A program made the position numbers and the translations under genes. A stretch of 64,000 bases of DNA from an uncultured Rothia sp. (GTDB lineage Bacteria > Actinomycetota > Actinomycetes > Actinomycetales > Micrococcaceae). Numbering within the stretch: the first letter of the stretch is position 1; each line of letters starts with the position of its first letter. Where the stretch lies: the NCBI GenBank assembly GCA_946222285.1, contig CAMIIP010000002.1, positions 248,001 to 312,000 on the forward strand. Reading direction: 5' to 3'. The notes under the pieces are model-generated. The model worked only from the letters and a program-made list of their open reading frames with translations, made no database searches and had not been told where the DNA came from. Shown here piece by piece: positions 45,456-54,438 of this stretch.

Positions 45456-48191
45456 CTATTCTTCGCCGTTAGGAGCGGTTGCTGGCTTGTTTTCATCCAG
45501 CTTGTATTTCTCCCAAGCTTTTGCCGGAACATCGGAATCAATTTCTCCTCGCTGCGCTAGCATCTGTAGAGCGCGAACGGTAATAGACTCGGCGTCGATG
45601 TTGAAGAAACGGCGTGCACCGGCACGAGTATCTGAGAAGCCAAAGCCATCTGCACCGAGAGTTGCGAACTCATTGGGCACATACTGGCGTACGCCGTCCA
45701 TCAGCACAGAGTCGTAGTCAGAAACTGCAACGATAGGACCGGTTGCACCTTCAAGTTTCTCGGTAATGAAAGGTTTACGGGATTCATGACCACCGGCGAG
45801 GAAAGCTTCCCGTTCGGCAGCGATACCGTCGCGGCGAAGATTGACCCAGGAGGTTACAGACCAAACGTCAGCGGAAACACCCCAGTCTTCTTCAAGAAGC
45901 TCAGATGCTTTTTCTGCCCAGTTAACTCCGATGCCCGAGGCCAAGAGCTGAACGCGGGGACCATCTACCTGAGATTCCTTGATGCGGTGGATACCACGGA
46001 TGATTCCGTCAACATCTACATTTTCGGGCTCAGCGGGCTGAAGAATCGGCTCGTTGTATACGGTGAGGTAGTACATGACATTGTGGTCTTCGTCTTTTTG
46101 ACCGTACATCTGTTCGATGCCTCGCTCAACGATATGAGCAATTTCGTATCCATATGCGGGATCGTACTGGATAACTGCGGGGTTCTGCGCACCGAGGATG
46201 GGGGAGTGCCCGTCCATGTGCTGGAAACCTTCACCGGTAAGAGTCGTACGACCTGCGGTACCACCAATAATGAAACCGCGAACCATCTGATCTGCTGCTG
46301 CCCAGAAAGCATCGCCAGTGCGCTGGAAACCGAACATCGAGTAGAAGATATACATGGGAACCATCGGTTCGCCCTGGGTAGCATAGGAGGTGCCTGCTGC
46401 CGTCATGGCCGCAACACCACCGGCTTCGTTAATACCCACGTGCTGAATCTGCCCTGCCGGTGATTCTTTGTAAGCGAGCATGAGTTCACGGTCTACCGCT
46501 AGATAATTCTGACCCAGCGGGTTGTAAATCTTAGCGGTGGGGAAGAGCGAATCCATACCGAAGGTACGTGCCTCATCGGGAACGATGGGAACGATCCGCT
46601 TGCCGAAGTCTTTCTCACGCATGAGATCCTTCATTAAACGAACGAAAGCCATGGTGGTGGCAGCCATCTGCTTGCCGGATCCCTTTTTTGCGCCCTTGAA
46701 AGCCTTCTCGCTCGGAAGCTCAATTTCCTTTTGATCAGACTTACGCTGGGGTAAGAAGCCGCCGAGTTTTTCACGGCGCTCCATCATGTACTTGATTTCA
46801 GGAGCATCCATACCCGGGTGGTAGTAGGGAGGATTGTAAAGATCTTTCTCTAGCTCTTCATCGGAGATAGGAATACGCAGGTGATCACGGAAGTTCTTGA
46901 GGTCTTCCATGGTCAGTTTCTTCATCTGGTGGGTTGCGTTACGACCCTCAAAATGAGTACCGAGACCGTAGCCCTTAATACCCTGTGCCAGAATGACGGT
47001 GGGCTGCCCCTTGGTTTCAAGTGCTGCCTTGTAGGCTGCGTAAACCTTCTGGTAATCGTGTGCGCCTCGCTTGAGCGCCCAGATTTCGTCATCGGTCATA
47101 TCTGCAACGAGTTCTTTGGTCTCGGGAGACTTACCAAAGAAATGCTCGCGAATGAATCCGCCGTCTTCGGCCTTGTAAGTCTGATAATCACCATCAAGGG
47201 TTTCGTTCATAATGCGAACGAGTTCACCGGATTTATCTTTTTCAAGCAGGGTATCCCACTCGCGACCCCAGACGACCTTGATAACGTTCCAGCCTGCACC
47301 TCTGAAGAAGGATTCCAGTTCCTGAATGATCTTGCCGTTACCGCGAACCGGACCATCAAGGCGCTGCAGGTTGCAGTTCACTACAAAGGTGAGGTTATCG
47401 AGCTTGTTGTTAGCCGCTACCTGCAACGCACCGCGTGAATCGACCTCGTCGAGTTCGCCGTCGCCCAAGAAAGCCCAAACGTGCTGATCTGAAGTATCTT
47501 TGATGCCGTGATCGTGGAGATAGCGGTTGAACTGTGCCTGCCAGATTGCGTTAATGGGACCGATGCCCAACGATACCGTGGGGAACTGCCAGAATTCGGG
47601 CATGCAACGGGGGTGAGGATATGAAGGCATGCCATCTTTACCCTTGGTCTTTTCTTGGCGAAAACCATCGAGCTGGTCTTCAGTTAGGCGACCTTCGAGG
47701 TAGCCACGGGCATAGTTGCCGGGAGAGGAGTGGCCTTGCCAGAAAATTTGGTCGCCGCCACCGGGATGTTCGGGGCCGCGGAAGAAGTTGTTGAGACCTA
47801 CCTCGTAAAGGGTAGCGATACCAGCGTAGGAAGAAATATGACCTCCAACACCGATGGTTGCTTTCTGCGCGCGCTGTACCATCACAGCGGCATTCCAGCG
47901 AAGATAGGCACGGAAGCGGCGTTCCATCTTTTCGTCGCCTGGGTACTCGGGTTCCTGATCTGCGGGAATGGTATTGACGTAGTCAGTGGAGGTAACCATA
48001 GGTACTTGTACGCTACGACTTCCGGCACGTTGTAGGAGTGAGCGAACAATAAACTGAGCCCGTTCGGTTCCTTGCGAGTCTACGAGATCGTCAAAAGACT
48101 GAATCCATTCGTTCGTCTCTTCAATATCGGAGTCAGTGAAGTCATTGGTCAATGCACTGAGGACATGATCGTTAGTTTCTGAGGGTCCCAC
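45456..48191 (-). CDS. aceE: Pyruvate dehydrogenase E1 component, homodimeric
   Basis: AceE decarboxylates pyruvate with thiamine diphosphate and passes the acetyl group to the lipoyl E2. The 911-residue protein is the single-chain E1 of actinobacteria and gamma-proteobacteria. It has the ThDP motif FLGDGELDEVDSRGALQ ... NCNLQRLDG and GHSSPGNYARGYLEGRL near the N-terminus. The start is GTG with AGAGAGG upstream. No E2 or E3 gene is adjacent. ThDP made by ThiL in this window is its cofactor, and its acetyl-CoA feeds the neighbouring fatty acid genes. Confidence 0.97.
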   Translation of the reverse strand: MGPSETNDHVLSALTNDFTDSDIEETNEWIQSFDDLVDSQGTERAQFIVRSLLQRAGSRSVQVPMVTSTDYVNTIPADQEPEYPGDEKMERRFRAYLRWNAAVMVQRAQKATIGVGGHISSYAGIATLYEVGLNNFFRGPEHPGGGDQIFWQGHSSPGNYARGYLEGRLTEDQLDGFRQEKTKGKDGMPSYPHPRCMPEFWQFPTVSLGIGPINAIWQAQFNRYLHDHGIKDTSDQHVWAFLGDGELDEVDSRGALQVAANNKLDNLTFVVNCNLQRLDGPVRGNGKIIQELESFFRGAGWNVIKVVWGREWDTLLEKDKSGELVRIMNETLDGDYQTYKAEDGGFIREHFFGKSPETKELVADMTDDEIWALKRGAHDYQKVYAAYKAALETKGQPTVILAQGIKGYGLGTHFEGRNATHQMKKLTMEDLKNFRDHLRIPISDEELEKDLYNPPYYHPGMDAPEIKYMMERREKLGGFLPQRKSDQKEIELPSEKAFKGAKKGSGKQMAATTMAFVRLMKDLMREKDFGKRIVPIVPDEARTFGMDSLFPTAKIYNPLGQNYLAVDRELMLAYKESPAGQIQHVGINEAGGVAAMTAAGTSYATQGEPMVPMYIFYSMFGFQRTGDAFWAAADQMVRGFIIGGTAGRTTLTGEGFQHMDGHSPILGAQNPAVIQYDPAYGYEIAHIVERGIEQMYGQKDEDHNVMYYLTVYNEPILQPAEPENVDVDGIIRGIHRIKESQVDGPRVQLLASGIGVNWAEKASELLEEDWGVSADVWSVTSWVNLRRDGIAAEREAFLAGGHESRKPFITEKLEGATGPIVAVSDYDSVLMDGVRQYVPNEFATLGADGFGFSDTRAGARRFFNIDAESITVRALQMLAQRGEIDSDVPAKAWEKYKLDENKPATAPNGEE

Positions 48192-48540
48192 TAGCCAACC
48201 TCTCTTGTAGATAATTCTTGGTATAAGTGAGACATCTAGTAGATGCCAGACTGCTTTCCCTGTGTTTTCACTAAAGGTTTGAAAACACTTTACTCACTAT
48301 GTTGTCATAGTCGGCTCTGAAATCAGAGCCTTGTATGCCCCCAGAGGAAGCAAAGAGGGGGTTCTTTAAATCACAGTGAGGTATATTTACTCCCAATCGA
48401 TGTGCATAGAGCGTATTTTGTGGATAAAAAGCGTCAAACGGTGTTATTTCAGTACCCATCAAGAGGGATATCTGTAAACTGAGCTTGATGTTGCAAAGTT
48501 CTGTTTGCACGTAAGAATTATCTATCTCAGGAGGAACTCT
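48192..48540. promoter_or_regulatory. Divergent promoter region between aceE and the DUF3052 gene
   Basis: These 349 bases contain no gene. They must hold the aceE promoter (minus) and the DUF3052 promoter (plus). One exact DnaA-box 9-mer, TGTGGATAA, occurs at 48419-48427. A short dyad occurs around GGTTTGAAAAC. No clear operator was recognised. Confidence 0.4.
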
Positions 48541-48957
48541 GTGAGCGAGACCAAGACCGTTGCTGAAAAAGCAGCAGTCCAATTTGGTTTCAAGGATGAG
48601 GATCTCATCCAAGAATTTGGCTATGACGAAGACGTTGATTTTGAGCTTCGTGATGCCCTAATGGACGTGGTTGGTTCTGATCTTTTGGACGAAGACGATC
48701 AAGAGGTTGTGGACGGCATCTTGCTGTGGTGGCGAAGTGACGATGGGGATCTAGTGGATGGTCTCGTCGACGTTCTTTCAACCCTGGACGACGGCGGTGT
48801 GGTGTGGCTCATGACACCTAAGGCCGGTAGGGAGGGGCATGTTTCCCCTCTGGATATTCAGGAAGCGGCTCCTGAAGCGGGGTTGCATGTGACGTCGTCC
48901 GAAGAAGCCAGTGCTGAGTGGGCCGCGACTCGTTTGGTGATGAAGCAATCTCGTTAA
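48541..48957 (+). CDS. DUF3052 family protein
   Basis: A 138-residue very acidic cytoplasmic protein matching DUF3052, an actinobacterial family whose gene lies next to aceE in mycobacteria as well. Typical stretches are KAAVQFGFKDEDLIQEFGYD, ILLWWRSDDGDLVDGLVD and WLMTPKAGREGHV. No function is known. The GTG at 48541 has an ideal AGGAGG 6 bases upstream, which decides the start against 48505. Confidence 0.88.
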   Translation: MSETKTVAEKAAVQFGFKDEDLIQEFGYDEDVDFELRDALMDVVGSDLLDEDDQEVVDGILLWWRSDDGDLVDGLVDVLSTLDDGGVVWLMTPKAGREGHVSPLDIQEAAPEAGLHVTSSEEASAEWAATRLVMKQSR

Positions 48958-48966
48958 ATTTTCTCT

Positions 48967-49000
48967 CCCCCTGCATGTTTGATGCAGGGGGATTTTTATG
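48967..49000 (+). terminator. Terminator after the DUF3052 gene
   Basis: Stem CCCCCTGCAT (48967-48976) with ATGCAGGGGG (48982-48991), 5-base loop, followed by ATTTTTATG. Confidence 0.8.
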
Positions 49001-49046
49001 GGGAGGCTTGAAAATGAAAGTGTGATTCAGTTCATTATATTTTGAT

Positions 49047-49075
49047 TTGCATTAGGCTCAAACCCTGTGTAAAGT
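49047..49075 (+). promoter_or_regulatory. Likely promoter of tRNA-Val
   Basis: TTGCAT (49047-49052) and TAAAGT (49070-49075) are separated by 17 bases and resemble a -35/-10 pair; the tRNA starts 47 bases after the -10. Confidence 0.45.
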
Positions 49076-49121
49076 ATTTTCTTGTCGCCGCGAGAGACGA
49101 AAACGGAAATCGCAAGACAAT

Positions 49122-49197
49122 GGGTCTTTAGCTCAGCTGGTAGAGCGCCACGTTTACACCGTGGATGTCATCGGTTCGATCCCGGTAGGACCCACCA
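49122..49197 (+). tRNA. tRNA-Val (anticodon TAC)
   Basis: A full cloverleaf: acceptor GGGTCTT paired with AGGACCC, D arm GCTC..GAGC, anticodon stem CCACG/CGTGG around loop TTTACAC (anticodon TAC, decoding GUA/GUG), T arm with GGTTCGATCCC, discriminator A and an encoded CCA end. Confidence 0.96.
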
Positions 49198-49200
49198 AAT

Positions 49201-49240
49201 AAAAAAAGGCTTCACGAAAGTGAAGCCTTTTTTTATTTCT
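49201..49240 (+). terminator. Terminator after tRNA-Val
   Basis: Stem AAAGGCTTCAC with GTGAAGCCTTT around a GAAA loop, A-run before and T-run after, so it could work in both directions. Confidence 0.85.
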
Positions 49241-49270
49241 TAAAATTAAGGTGTAGTTTGAGGGAGTTCT

Positions 49271-49456
49271 GTGTCTCAGAAAAAATTTAAGCCTCGCAAC
49301 TTTACTGCTCTAGGTCTTGCAGTGGTTTGGTTTCTCATTTCTCTCTTTTTTATTTGGCAGGGAACGTTACTGGGTGTCTGGATTCCGTTTGCGGCGGTGG
49401 CACTGCTTATTGGGTCTGCTGCCCTCTGGGTACTGTTGAATGACACCCTGGAATAG
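49271..49456 (+). CDS. Small two-helix membrane protein
   Basis: A 61-residue protein with a basic N-terminus (MSQKKFKPRNF) and two hydrophobic segments (LGLAVVWFLISLFFIW and WIPFAAVALLIGSAALWVLL). It starts with GTG behind GAGGGAG, a good ribosome binding site, which supports real translation. It is not recognised as a known family. It sits alone between tRNA-Val and gnd. Confidence 0.6.
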   Translation: MSQKKFKPRNFTALGLAVVWFLISLFFIWQGTLLGVWIPFAAVALLIGSAALWVLLNDTLE

Positions 49457-49544
49457 GTCGAGAGAATGATGAAAAGCTGTGCAACCTGAGAAAAATTATT
49501 GCCCGAACTCTGCTTCATTTGCTTTTGCATCGTAAGGTTGGGGT

Positions 49545-51023
49545 ATGACTGAAAATATCGCTTCACAAAAAGCACAGATTGGTGTTACCGGACTCGCCGT
49601 CATGGGCGCTAATCTTGCTCGCAATCTTGCTCGTAACGGTTACACGGTTGCTCTTCATAACCGTTCTATTGAAAAAACTGATGCTCTGATAGAAGCCCAT
49701 GGCTCAGAGGGCGATTTCATTCGTACTGAAACATTGCAAGAACTCGTAGATTCTCTTGAATCACCCCGCCGTATTCTCATCATGGTGAAGGCGGGTGCAC
49801 CCGTAGATGCTGTTATCGACCAGCTGGTGCCTCTACTTGACGAAAACGATATCGTCATCGATGGCGGTAATTCACATTTTCCCGATACCATTCGTCGCGA
49901 ACACGATCTTGCTGAAATGGGTCTGCATTTCGTAGGCATCGGTGTCTCCGGAGGCGAAGAAGGTGCCTTGAATGGTCCCTCAATTATGCCCGGAGGATCT
50001 CAAAAGTCATACGAATCTCTCGGTCCTATGCTAGAAAAAATAGCTGCAAAAGCTCCAGATGGAGAGCCTTGTTGCGCCTGGATTTCAACCGATGGCTCTG
50101 GTCACTTCGTCAAGATGGTACACAACGGTATTGAATATGCAGATATGCAGGTGATTGGCGAAGCCTATGACCTCTTGCGCTCAGTAGCAGGGATCGAACC
50201 CGCTGAGCAAGCCGAAATTTTTAAGCAGTGGAACACCACAGACCTCAACTCCTATCTGATTGAAATTACCTCCGAAGTACTTGCTCAGGTAGATGCTAAG
50301 ACCGGTAAACCGCTGGTTGATGTTATCGTTGACCAGGCTGGTCAAAAGGGGACCGGTCGTTGGACCGTTCAGTCAGCTCTTGATTTGGGTTCGCCTATCA
50401 CCGGTATCGCTGAATCTGTTTTCGCTCGGGCACTGTCTTCTTCCAACCCTGAAACGCGCAAGGAAGCCCAGAAAGAATTCCCCGGAGGTATCCTTGACTC
50501 TGAAGAATTCGTAGATAATGAAGATTTTATTGAAGACGTGCGCCGCGCACTCTTCGCTTCAAAGCTCGTTTCTTATGCTCAGGGGCTTGACCAGTTGGTG
50601 GCTGCTGGCAAAGAATACAATTGGGATCTTAAGTTAGATGAAATTGCTGGATTGTGGCGTGCAGGTTGCATTATCCGTGCAGAGATCTTAGGCGAAATTA
50701 TGGATGCTTATAAGGGAGGTAAGCATCCACAGAATATGTTGCTTGCCCCCGGGTTTAAGAAACTGATGGCTGATCTTTTGCCTTCCTGGCGCCGCGTCGT
50801 TGTGAAAGCTACGGAATTGGGCATCCCTGTTCCTGTGTTTGCTTCTACGCTTTCGTATTATGATGCTCTGCGTCGTGATCGTTTACCTGCCGCTTTGATT
50901 CAGGGCCAGCGTGATTTCTTCGGCGCTCACACCTACGCACGCATCGACAGTGAGGGTATGTGGCATACCCAATGGAGTGGCGACCGTAGCGAAATAGATG
51001 CTGCAAGCTCACACACCCACTAA
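49545..51023 (+). CDS. gnd: 6-phosphogluconate dehydrogenase (decarboxylating)
   Basis: The enzyme oxidises 6-phosphogluconate to ribulose 5-phosphate with NADP+ in the pentose phosphate pathway. The 492-residue protein has the Rossmann motif GLAVMGANLARNLARNG, IDGGNSHFPDT, GVSGGEEGALNGPSIMPGG, the catalytic KMVHNGIEYADMQ and VDQAGQKGTGRWT. The start is ATG at 49545. It ends at a hairpin shared with cysE. Confidence 0.96.
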   Translation: MTENIASQKAQIGVTGLAVMGANLARNLARNGYTVALHNRSIEKTDALIEAHGSEGDFIRTETLQELVDSLESPRRILIMVKAGAPVDAVIDQLVPLLDENDIVIDGGNSHFPDTIRREHDLAEMGLHFVGIGVSGGEEGALNGPSIMPGGSQKSYESLGPMLEKIAAKAPDGEPCCAWISTDGSGHFVKMVHNGIEYADMQVIGEAYDLLRSVAGIEPAEQAEIFKQWNTTDLNSYLIEITSEVLAQVDAKTGKPLVDVIVDQAGQKGTGRWTVQSALDLGSPITGIAESVFARALSSSNPETRKEAQKEFPGGILDSEEFVDNEDFIEDVRRALFASKLVSYAQGLDQLVAAGKEYNWDLKLDEIAGLWRAGCIIRAEILGEIMDAYKGGKHPQNMLLAPGFKKLMADLLPSWRRVVVKATELGIPVPVFASTLSYYDALRRDRLPAALIQGQRDFFGAHTYARIDSEGMWHTQWSGDRSEIDAASSHTH

Positions 51024-51054
51024 AACAATTCTTAACGCTAGATTCTAGCGAAAA

Positions 51055-51092
51055 GAAAAGGGCTCTTACCCAAGGAGGTAAGAGCCCTTTTC
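51055..51092. terminator. Bidirectional terminator between gnd and cysE
   Basis: A 16-bp stem (GAAAAGGGCTCTTACC at 51055-51070 with GGTAAGAGCCCTTTTC at 51077-51092), with A- and T-rich flanks on both sides. Confidence 0.85.
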
Positions 51093-51099
51093 TGATGTT

Positions 51100-51690
51100 T
51101 TATATCCACATGGCAGGGTCAATATATTCTGCCGGATCAACTAAAGGCTTCTTTTTCTCCGGGGTACGTGGTCTTGAACGTGCCGGAATGCCGGTAATAA
51201 TGGAATCTGCTGGGTGGTCATGAACCACCACGGCGTTACTGCCAATAGCTGAATCATCGCCGATGACCACGGGACCAAGAACCTTTGCTCCGGCACCGAT
51301 GGTAACGCGGTTGCCAATAGTAGGATGACGTTTAGTCTTCTCTAGCGATCTTCCGCCAAGCGTTACCTGATGATATAGCATCACATCATCCCCAACCTCG
51401 GCGGTCTCACCAATGACAATCCCCATTCCATGGTCGATGAAAAATCGTCGCCCAATCTGCGCGCCAGGGTGAATTTCTACTCCGGTCAGAAACCGGGAGA
51501 ACTGCGAAAGCGTACGAGCAAGTAGCTTGGTTGAATCTTGTTGCCAGAGGCGATGAGAGAGACGATGAAGCCAAACGGCATGCATTCCCGAGGAGTTGAG
51601 AAGAATTTCCACGGTTCCCCGGGCAGCGGGATCGTGGGCACGTACGGTGGCGATATCTTCGTGAAGATGGCTCATAAAGCTCATATGCAT
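51100..51690 (-). CDS. cysE: Serine O-acetyltransferase
   Basis: CysE makes O-acetylserine for cysteine synthesis. The 196-residue protein has the left-handed beta-helix hexapeptide repeats (IHPGAQIGRRFFIDHGMGIVI, IGNRVTIGAGAKVLGPVVIG) with the catalytic His in IDHGMG. The ATG at 51690 is preferred; a longer frame to 51810 crosses the cysK terminator. It lies behind cysK on the same strand but with a terminator between. Confidence 0.94.
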   Translation of the reverse strand: MHMSFMSHLHEDIATVRAHDPAARGTVEILLNSSGMHAVWLHRLSHRLWQQDSTKLLARTLSQFSRFLTGVEIHPGAQIGRRFFIDHGMGIVIGETAEVGDDVMLYHQVTLGGRSLEKTKRHPTIGNRVTIGAGAKVLGPVVIGDDSAIGSNAVVVHDHPADSIITGIPARSRPRTPEKKKPLVDPAEYIDPAMWI

Positions 51691-51784
51691 AGTCTTTCTC
51701 TCATCGGGCGGCACTACCAGCTTATATAACTTTGAAGAGCTCAAAAATATTCCGCGAAGGATGAGTATAAGAATCTGAACCATA

Positions 51785-51824
51785 AAAGGTGAACAAAAAT
51801 CGGCGAACAAAAATGTTCGCCGAT
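51785..51824 (-). terminator. Terminator between cysK and cysE
   Basis: Read on the minus strand, an 11-bp stem (ATCGGCGAACA with TGTTCGCCGAT, TTTT loop) is followed by TTTTGTTC. It should limit read-through from cysK into cysE. Confidence 0.75.
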
Positions 51825-51845
51825 GGTTGAGGGAAAAGAGGGGTG

Positions 51846-52781
51846 TTAGCTACGGATATCTTCGTAAAGAATAGTGGAGATGTAGCGTTCACCGAAATCA
51901 GGAACAACAGCCACAATAAGCTTGTCCTTGTTCTCAGATTTTTTGGCTTCTTCAAGAGCAGCCCATACCGCTGCGCCGGAAGAGATACCGCCAAGAATAC
52001 CTTCCTGGGTGCCTAGTGCTCGTGCAGTCTTGACTGAATCTTCGGCGGTAACCGGAATAACGGCGTCGTAAATTTCGCGGTCGAGAGTATTGGGAACAAA
52101 GTTTGCGCCCAACCCCTGAATTTTGTGTGGACCAGCCTGACCACCTGAGAGCAGGGGAGAATCAGAAGGTTCTACTGCAACGATCTTAATCTCCGAGTTT
52201 TTCTCCTTGAGGAATTTACCTGCACCAGAAACGGTGCCGCCAGTACCCACACCAGCTACGAAGATATCAATCTCACCATCGGTTGCTTCCCAAATCTCTG
52301 GACCGGTGGTGTTGTAGTGGATTTTGGGGTTAGCTTTGTTGGAGAATTGCGAAGCTAAGATGGCATTTTCTGAGTTTTCTACGATTTCAGCCGCCTTTTC
52401 TACCGCTCCTCGCATGCCGTCTGCTCCGGGGGTGAGAACAATCTCTGCACCGTAAGCGCGTAGCATGACGCGGCGCTCGGTAGACATTGTTTCAGGCATG
52501 GTCAAAATGACTTTATAACCACGAGCTGCACCTACCATTGCTAGAGCGATACCGGTATTGCCGGAGGTGCCCTCCACAATGGTTCCGCCGGGTTTGAGCG
52601 CATCGGCTTCTTCTGCGGCATCGATAATGGCGCGACCAATACGATCTTTTACCGAGTTGGCAGGGTTGTAGAATTCCAGCTTAAGGGCTACGTTGCCGGG
52701 AAGATCAGCATCAAGACGATTGAGGCGAATCATGGGGGTGCAGCCGATCACTTCGGTGATGTTGTTGTACATTTTTGACAC
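51846..52781 (-). CDS. cysK: Cysteine synthase A
   Basis: CysK replaces the acetyl group of O-acetylserine with sulfide using PLP. The 311-residue protein has the PLP lysine Lys45 in PANSVKDRIG, the substrate loop EGTSGNTGIALA, the GVGTGGTVSGAGKFL phosphate-binding glycines and GILGGISSGAA. A GTG start (52781) has AAAGGA 6 bases upstream; an ATG 9 bases inside is possible. Confidence 0.95.
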   Translation of the reverse strand: MSKMYNNITEVIGCTPMIRLNRLDADLPGNVALKLEFYNPANSVKDRIGRAIIDAAEEADALKPGGTIVEGTSGNTGIALAMVGAARGYKVILTMPETMSTERRVMLRAYGAEIVLTPGADGMRGAVEKAAEIVENSENAILASQFSNKANPKIHYNTTGPEIWEATDGEIDIFVAGVGTGGTVSGAGKFLKEKNSEIKIVAVEPSDSPLLSGGQAGPHKIQGLGANFVPNTLDREIYDAVIPVTAEDSVKTARALGTQEGILGGISSGAAVWAALEEAKKSENKDKLIVAVVPDFGERYISTILYEDIRS

Positions 52782-52890
52782 GGTATTTCCTTTCTGAAGA
52801 AAATAAAATTGGATAGCTTAACTCTAACTTTACGAGATTAAATTTCAACGTGTAGTACGGAAGAAATCTTTTGTAACTTTGGGTTCCGTA

Positions 52891-53439
52891 TCACAGAAGA
52901 TAAGCCGCGTATTCCTTGCGAGCCTTGGAAATTTTAGGATTCACAATAGCCATGCAATAGCCTGAATATGGATTATTGGCATAGAAATTCTGGTGAACTT
53001 CTTCTGCTTTCCAGAACTTCTGAAGCGGTTCGATGACGGTGACAATTGGTGCACTCCAGAATTCTTCAGCTCTGCTCTTTGCTTCTTCAAAAAGCTTCTT
53101 TTGCTCTTCATCGCGATAGTAGAGGGCAGAGCGATATTGGGAACCGACGTCGTGCCCCTGCTGATCCCAGGACGTAGGGTCGTGGGAAGTAAAGAAAATA
53201 TCGAGAATAACTTCGGCGGGAATAACGGTTTCGTCAAAGGTCACTTCATCGACTTCAACGTGTCCGGTTTGCCCCGAGCATACACTCATATAATCAGGAT
53301 TCTCTAAGTCACCGCCGGTGTAACCCACCACATTTGAGATAATCCCGCGAAAATTACGGTAGACCGCATCAATACACCAGAAACAACCTGCACCCACCAC
53401 AAAACTTTGCACAGTATCTGACCTTTCACGTAGAGGCAT
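52891..53439 (-). CDS. msrA: Peptide-methionine (S)-S-oxide reductase MsrA
   Basis: MsrA repairs oxidised methionine. The 182-residue protein has the GCFWC active site (Cys19, Cys22), GYTGGDLENPDY, GQTGHVEVDEVTFDE and a C-terminal HQNFYANNPYSGYC with a possible resolving cysteine. No msrB is adjacent. It is divergent from the NIF3 gene. Confidence 0.95.
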   Translation of the reverse strand: MPLRERSDTVQSFVVGAGCFWCIDAVYRNFRGIISNVVGYTGGDLENPDYMSVCSGQTGHVEVDEVTFDETVIPAEVILDIFFTSHDPTSWDQQGHDVGSQYRSALYYRDEEQKKLFEEAKSRAEEFWSAPIVTVIEPLQKFWKAEEVHQNFYANNPYSGYCMAIVNPKISKARKEYAAYLL

Positions 53440-53513
53440 CTTTCAGTACATAACACCTAGGGCAAGAGATAAATTCCAAGCTCTCCCTCACAGCCATCTG
53501 AGAGAATAGAGAG

Positions 53514-54422
53514 ATGACACAGAATAAGCTGCCGAATCTTGAAACCGTCGTCGAAACTTTTCACAGTTTCTTTCCTCCATCGTTGGCAGAGAGCTGGGAC
53601 GCCAGTGGTCTGGTGATTGGCAGGGGAGACTTCCCCGTTAAAAAAATCGGATTCGCCGTTGATGCTACGGTTGCTGTCGCTCGTGAGGCGCTAGCTCAAG
53701 AGGCGCAATTACTGATTACTCACCATCCGCTGTTGCTCAAGGGCGCATCCTTTCTTCCGGCAACGGACTACAAGGGGGAGGTTCTGCACACTCTCATCGA
53801 GAATCATTGCGGACTGTTAGGCGCCCATACCAATGTTGATTCTGCGCCCTATGGAACCAACGAAGCCTTCATGGACGCCCTAGGTATCAAAGACCGCCAG
53901 GTGCTGGATGGCGGCGAGCGGATAGAGATTGAGTCAGAGCAAAAAGAGGTTGGAATGGGTAGGGTCGGCAACCTGCCTGAGCCGCTGAGCCTCAAAGAAT
54001 TGGCTGAAAAAATTGCTGACTTCTTACCGGCCACCGCTACCGGGCTACGCATCGCGGGCGCACCAGAAACTAAGGTTCAAAAAATTGCCCTGTGTACCGG
54101 AGCAGGAGATTCCCTCTTTGATGCTGTTCGCGCAACCGATGCGGACGTATATATCACCGCTGATCTTCGTCACCACCCCGCCTCCGAAGCTAGAGAACAG
54201 GCTTTAATGACCGGGCAGGGAAAACCCTGCCTCATTGATTGCTCTCATTTTGCCAGCGAATGGCTGTGGCTGGACGGCGCCGCGCAACTCTTGCAAAACA
54301 AGCTAAGGCAGAACGGTTTTGAAGTAGAAACCTACGTTTCCACCCTGAATACAGATCCCTGGGACTTCATCGTTTCTAGCGGCGAATGTGCAGGATCAGC
54401 AAGCACCGTCGTCCTGAAATAA
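53514..54422 (+). CDS. NIF3/YbgI-family dinuclear metal protein
   Basis: A 302-residue protein of the NIF3 family (GTP cyclohydrolase I type 2 homologue by name). Metal-ligand motifs are ITHHPLLLKG and GAHTNVDSAPYGTNEAF near the N-terminus and IDCSHFASE near the C-terminus, with the GLRIAGAPETKVQKIALCTGAG domain in between. The biochemical role is not settled. AGAGAG precedes the ATG. Confidence 0.9.
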   Translation: MTQNKLPNLETVVETFHSFFPPSLAESWDASGLVIGRGDFPVKKIGFAVDATVAVAREALAQEAQLLITHHPLLLKGASFLPATDYKGEVLHTLIENHCGLLGAHTNVDSAPYGTNEAFMDALGIKDRQVLDGGERIEIESEQKEVGMGRVGNLPEPLSLKELAEKIADFLPATATGLRIAGAPETKVQKIALCTGAGDSLFDAVRATDADVYITADLRHHPASEAREQALMTGQGKPCLIDCSHFASEWLWLDGAAQLLQNKLRQNGFEVETYVSTLNTDPWDFIVSSGECAGSASTVVLK

Positions 54423-54438
54423 AAATAGTCTAACCCTG

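Noticed and set aside
49122..49197. tRNA-Val as an integration site
   Set aside because: No duplicated tRNA 3' end or integrase is seen downstream; the next genes are a small membrane protein and gnd.
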